This document shows positions 63,381-64,000 of a DNA stretch of 64,000 nt, piece by piece; position 1 is the stretch's first letter; each line of letters starts with the position of its first letter. This DNA comes from Hyphochytrium catenoides (lineage: Eukaryota > Sar > Hyphochytriomycetes > Hyphochytriales > Hyphochytriaceae): NCBI GenBank assembly GCA_900088475.1, contig FLMG01003521.1, positions 62,001 through 126,000 of the forward strand, written 5' to 3'. The notes beneath the pieces are model-generated. The model saw only the letters and a program-made list of their open reading frames with translations. It was not told the origin of the DNA and made no database searches. Made by a program: the position numbers and the translations under genes.

Positions 63381-63635
63381 ATGGCGCGAACCAAGAAGTC
63401 CGCTAGACGCGGTAACACATCCAAGAATGCCCCTAAGGTGCAGAAGGCTAAGGCTAAGATCAAGAAAGCTAAAGTGAAGAAAGCGAAGGCAAGTAAGCAG
63501 AAGCCATCATCTCACGTTTCAGAAGAAGTGGATATCGGAACAGACGCGGTAACCGAAGAGCCCACCACGGAAGCAGAAAAAGTTGACGTTGCTGCAGCAG
63601 AGGCCACCCATTCAATGGAACAAGACTTAGGCTGA
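63381..63635 (+). CDS. Histone H3 tail-like small protein
   Basis: 84 residues. After Met removal the chain starts ARTKKSARRGNTSKNAPK. It keeps A1, R2, T3, K4, A7, R8, K14 and K18 of cellular H3, with S for T6 and R for K9. Residues 20-45 are a Lys/Ala-rich repeat (KAKAKIKKAKVKKAKASK) like linker histone tails. The rest is acidic. No histone fold follows. It could coat viral DNA or mimic H3 to bind host readers or writers of K4. It overlaps the TPR gene tail by 9 bp. Confidence 0.7.
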   Translation: MARTKKSARRGNTSKNAPKVQKAKAKIKKAKVKKAKASKQKPSSHVSEEVDIGTDAVTEEPTTEAEKVDVAAAEATHSMEQDLG

Positions 63636-64000
63636 TCCCTGCTTTGGAGTCTTCTTGGAAGGTTTGTCGGAGAGAGCAAGTTTCTGAGAGAGCGGGTCGG
63701 CGGTACTAGCTTCAGTCTCGAGCAACTGCAGAAGTACTTTGGCACGCTCATACTCTGGATTGGATTCCAAAGATCTCTTAACATATCGTAACGCTTTGGT
63801 CTTGTTACCCATATCATTATAACAGACAGCGATGTTGAAGTTAATGGCATCCAAAGCTGGACTATGAATAGCGCTGGTCTTATAGAAGTCAATCGCTTTC
63901 TTGTACTCCTTGGTCTTGTAGAAGATGCGACCAAACTCAAAGGCAAGATCACGGTCCTTGTTTAAGGGATAGTAGTTATCCCATAACCTCGCTAGAACAG
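63627..64000 (-). CDS. TPR-repeat protein, 5'-partial at the right window edge
   Basis: The frame stays open to the end of the window, so the start lies beyond it. About 124 residues are visible. Two TPR-like units are seen: AFEFGRIFYKTKEYKKAIDFYK and INFNIAVCYNDMGNKTKALRYVKR, ending SLESNPEYERAKVLL. A basic tail (KPSKKTPKQ) closes the protein. TPRs bind other proteins. The other frame in this stretch is a shadow. Confidence 0.7.
   Translation of the reverse strand, partial: VLARLWDNYYPLNKDRDLAFEFGRIFYKTKEYKKAIDFYKTSAIHSPALDAINFNIAVCYNDMGNKTKALRYVKRSLESNPEYERAKVLLQLLETEASTADPLSQKLALSDKPSKKTPKQGSA

Noticed and set aside
63512-63952. Minus-strand frame of 146 codons at the right end
   Set aside because: It is antisense to the H3-tail gene and lacks structure. 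The TPR frame at 63627-64000 is the real one.

Overview
The window is a 64 kb piece of a large double-stranded DNA virus of the phylum Nucleocytoviricota. About 65 tightly packed genes lie on both strands, with gaps usually under 300 bp and no introns, rRNA or tRNA. The virus hallmarks are a type II topoisomerase, an RPB3-RPB11 fusion RNA polymerase subunit, TFIIS, PCNA, an A22-like Holliday junction resolvase, A18-like and D6/D11-like helicases, a VP39-like cap methyltransferase, an Ulp1/adenain-type protease and a candidate double-jelly-roll capsid protein. The RPB3-RPB11 fusion, NifS-like desulfurase, C48-type protease and topoisomerase II of about 1160 residues together suggest an asfarvirus-like (Asfuvirales-side) relative. 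An MSV199-DUF3627 protein, ankyrin and F-box-like proteins, RING proteins and a secreted LPMO point to a protist-infecting giant virus. The exact family cannot be fixed from this window. Base composition looks moderately AT-rich.

Layout. 0-10 kb: a 5'-partial gene, Nudix protein, secreted LPMO, VP39-like methyltransferase, a tandem pair of paralogous unknown proteins, resolvase, and ankyrin-RING protein. 10-20 kb: deoxynucleotide kinase, GT32 glycosyltransferase, small membrane proteins, GIY-YIG nuclease, an AT-rich tandem repeat array, a nine-unit Cys/His protein, nicotinamidase and coiled-coil/ankyrin-like proteins. 20-32 kb: RBR E3 ligase, two bacterial/phage-like small genes, RNase H, patatin phospholipase, unknowns and an MSV199-DUF3627 protein. 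32-46 kb: TFIIS, PCNA, a HEAT-like protein, membrane protein, histone-fold doublet, NifS, a decayed helicase with RING, and an active-looking A18-like helicase. 46-64 kb: D6/D11-like helicase, capsid candidate, protease, topoisomerase II, RPB3-11, a run of probable virion/core proteins, two very small basic ORFs, an H3-tail-like protein and a 3'-edge TPR gene.

The most notable system is a dispersed chromatin-like set. The 388-residue protein at 39421-40587 carries an H2A-like histone fold followed by an H2B-like histone fold. The 84-residue protein at 63381-63635 begins with a near copy of the histone H3 tail but has no histone fold. Both genes, a low-complexity neighbour at 38591 and PCNA share the leader motif AGCCCAA right before the ATG. 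Recurrent TATAAGAGA/TATAAA elements precede many genes, and hairpins follow many stop codons, resembling the mimivirus hairpin rule for 3' ends.

Many computed starts used TTG or GTG; I moved these to the first in-frame ATG because eukaryotic viruses translate from ATG.
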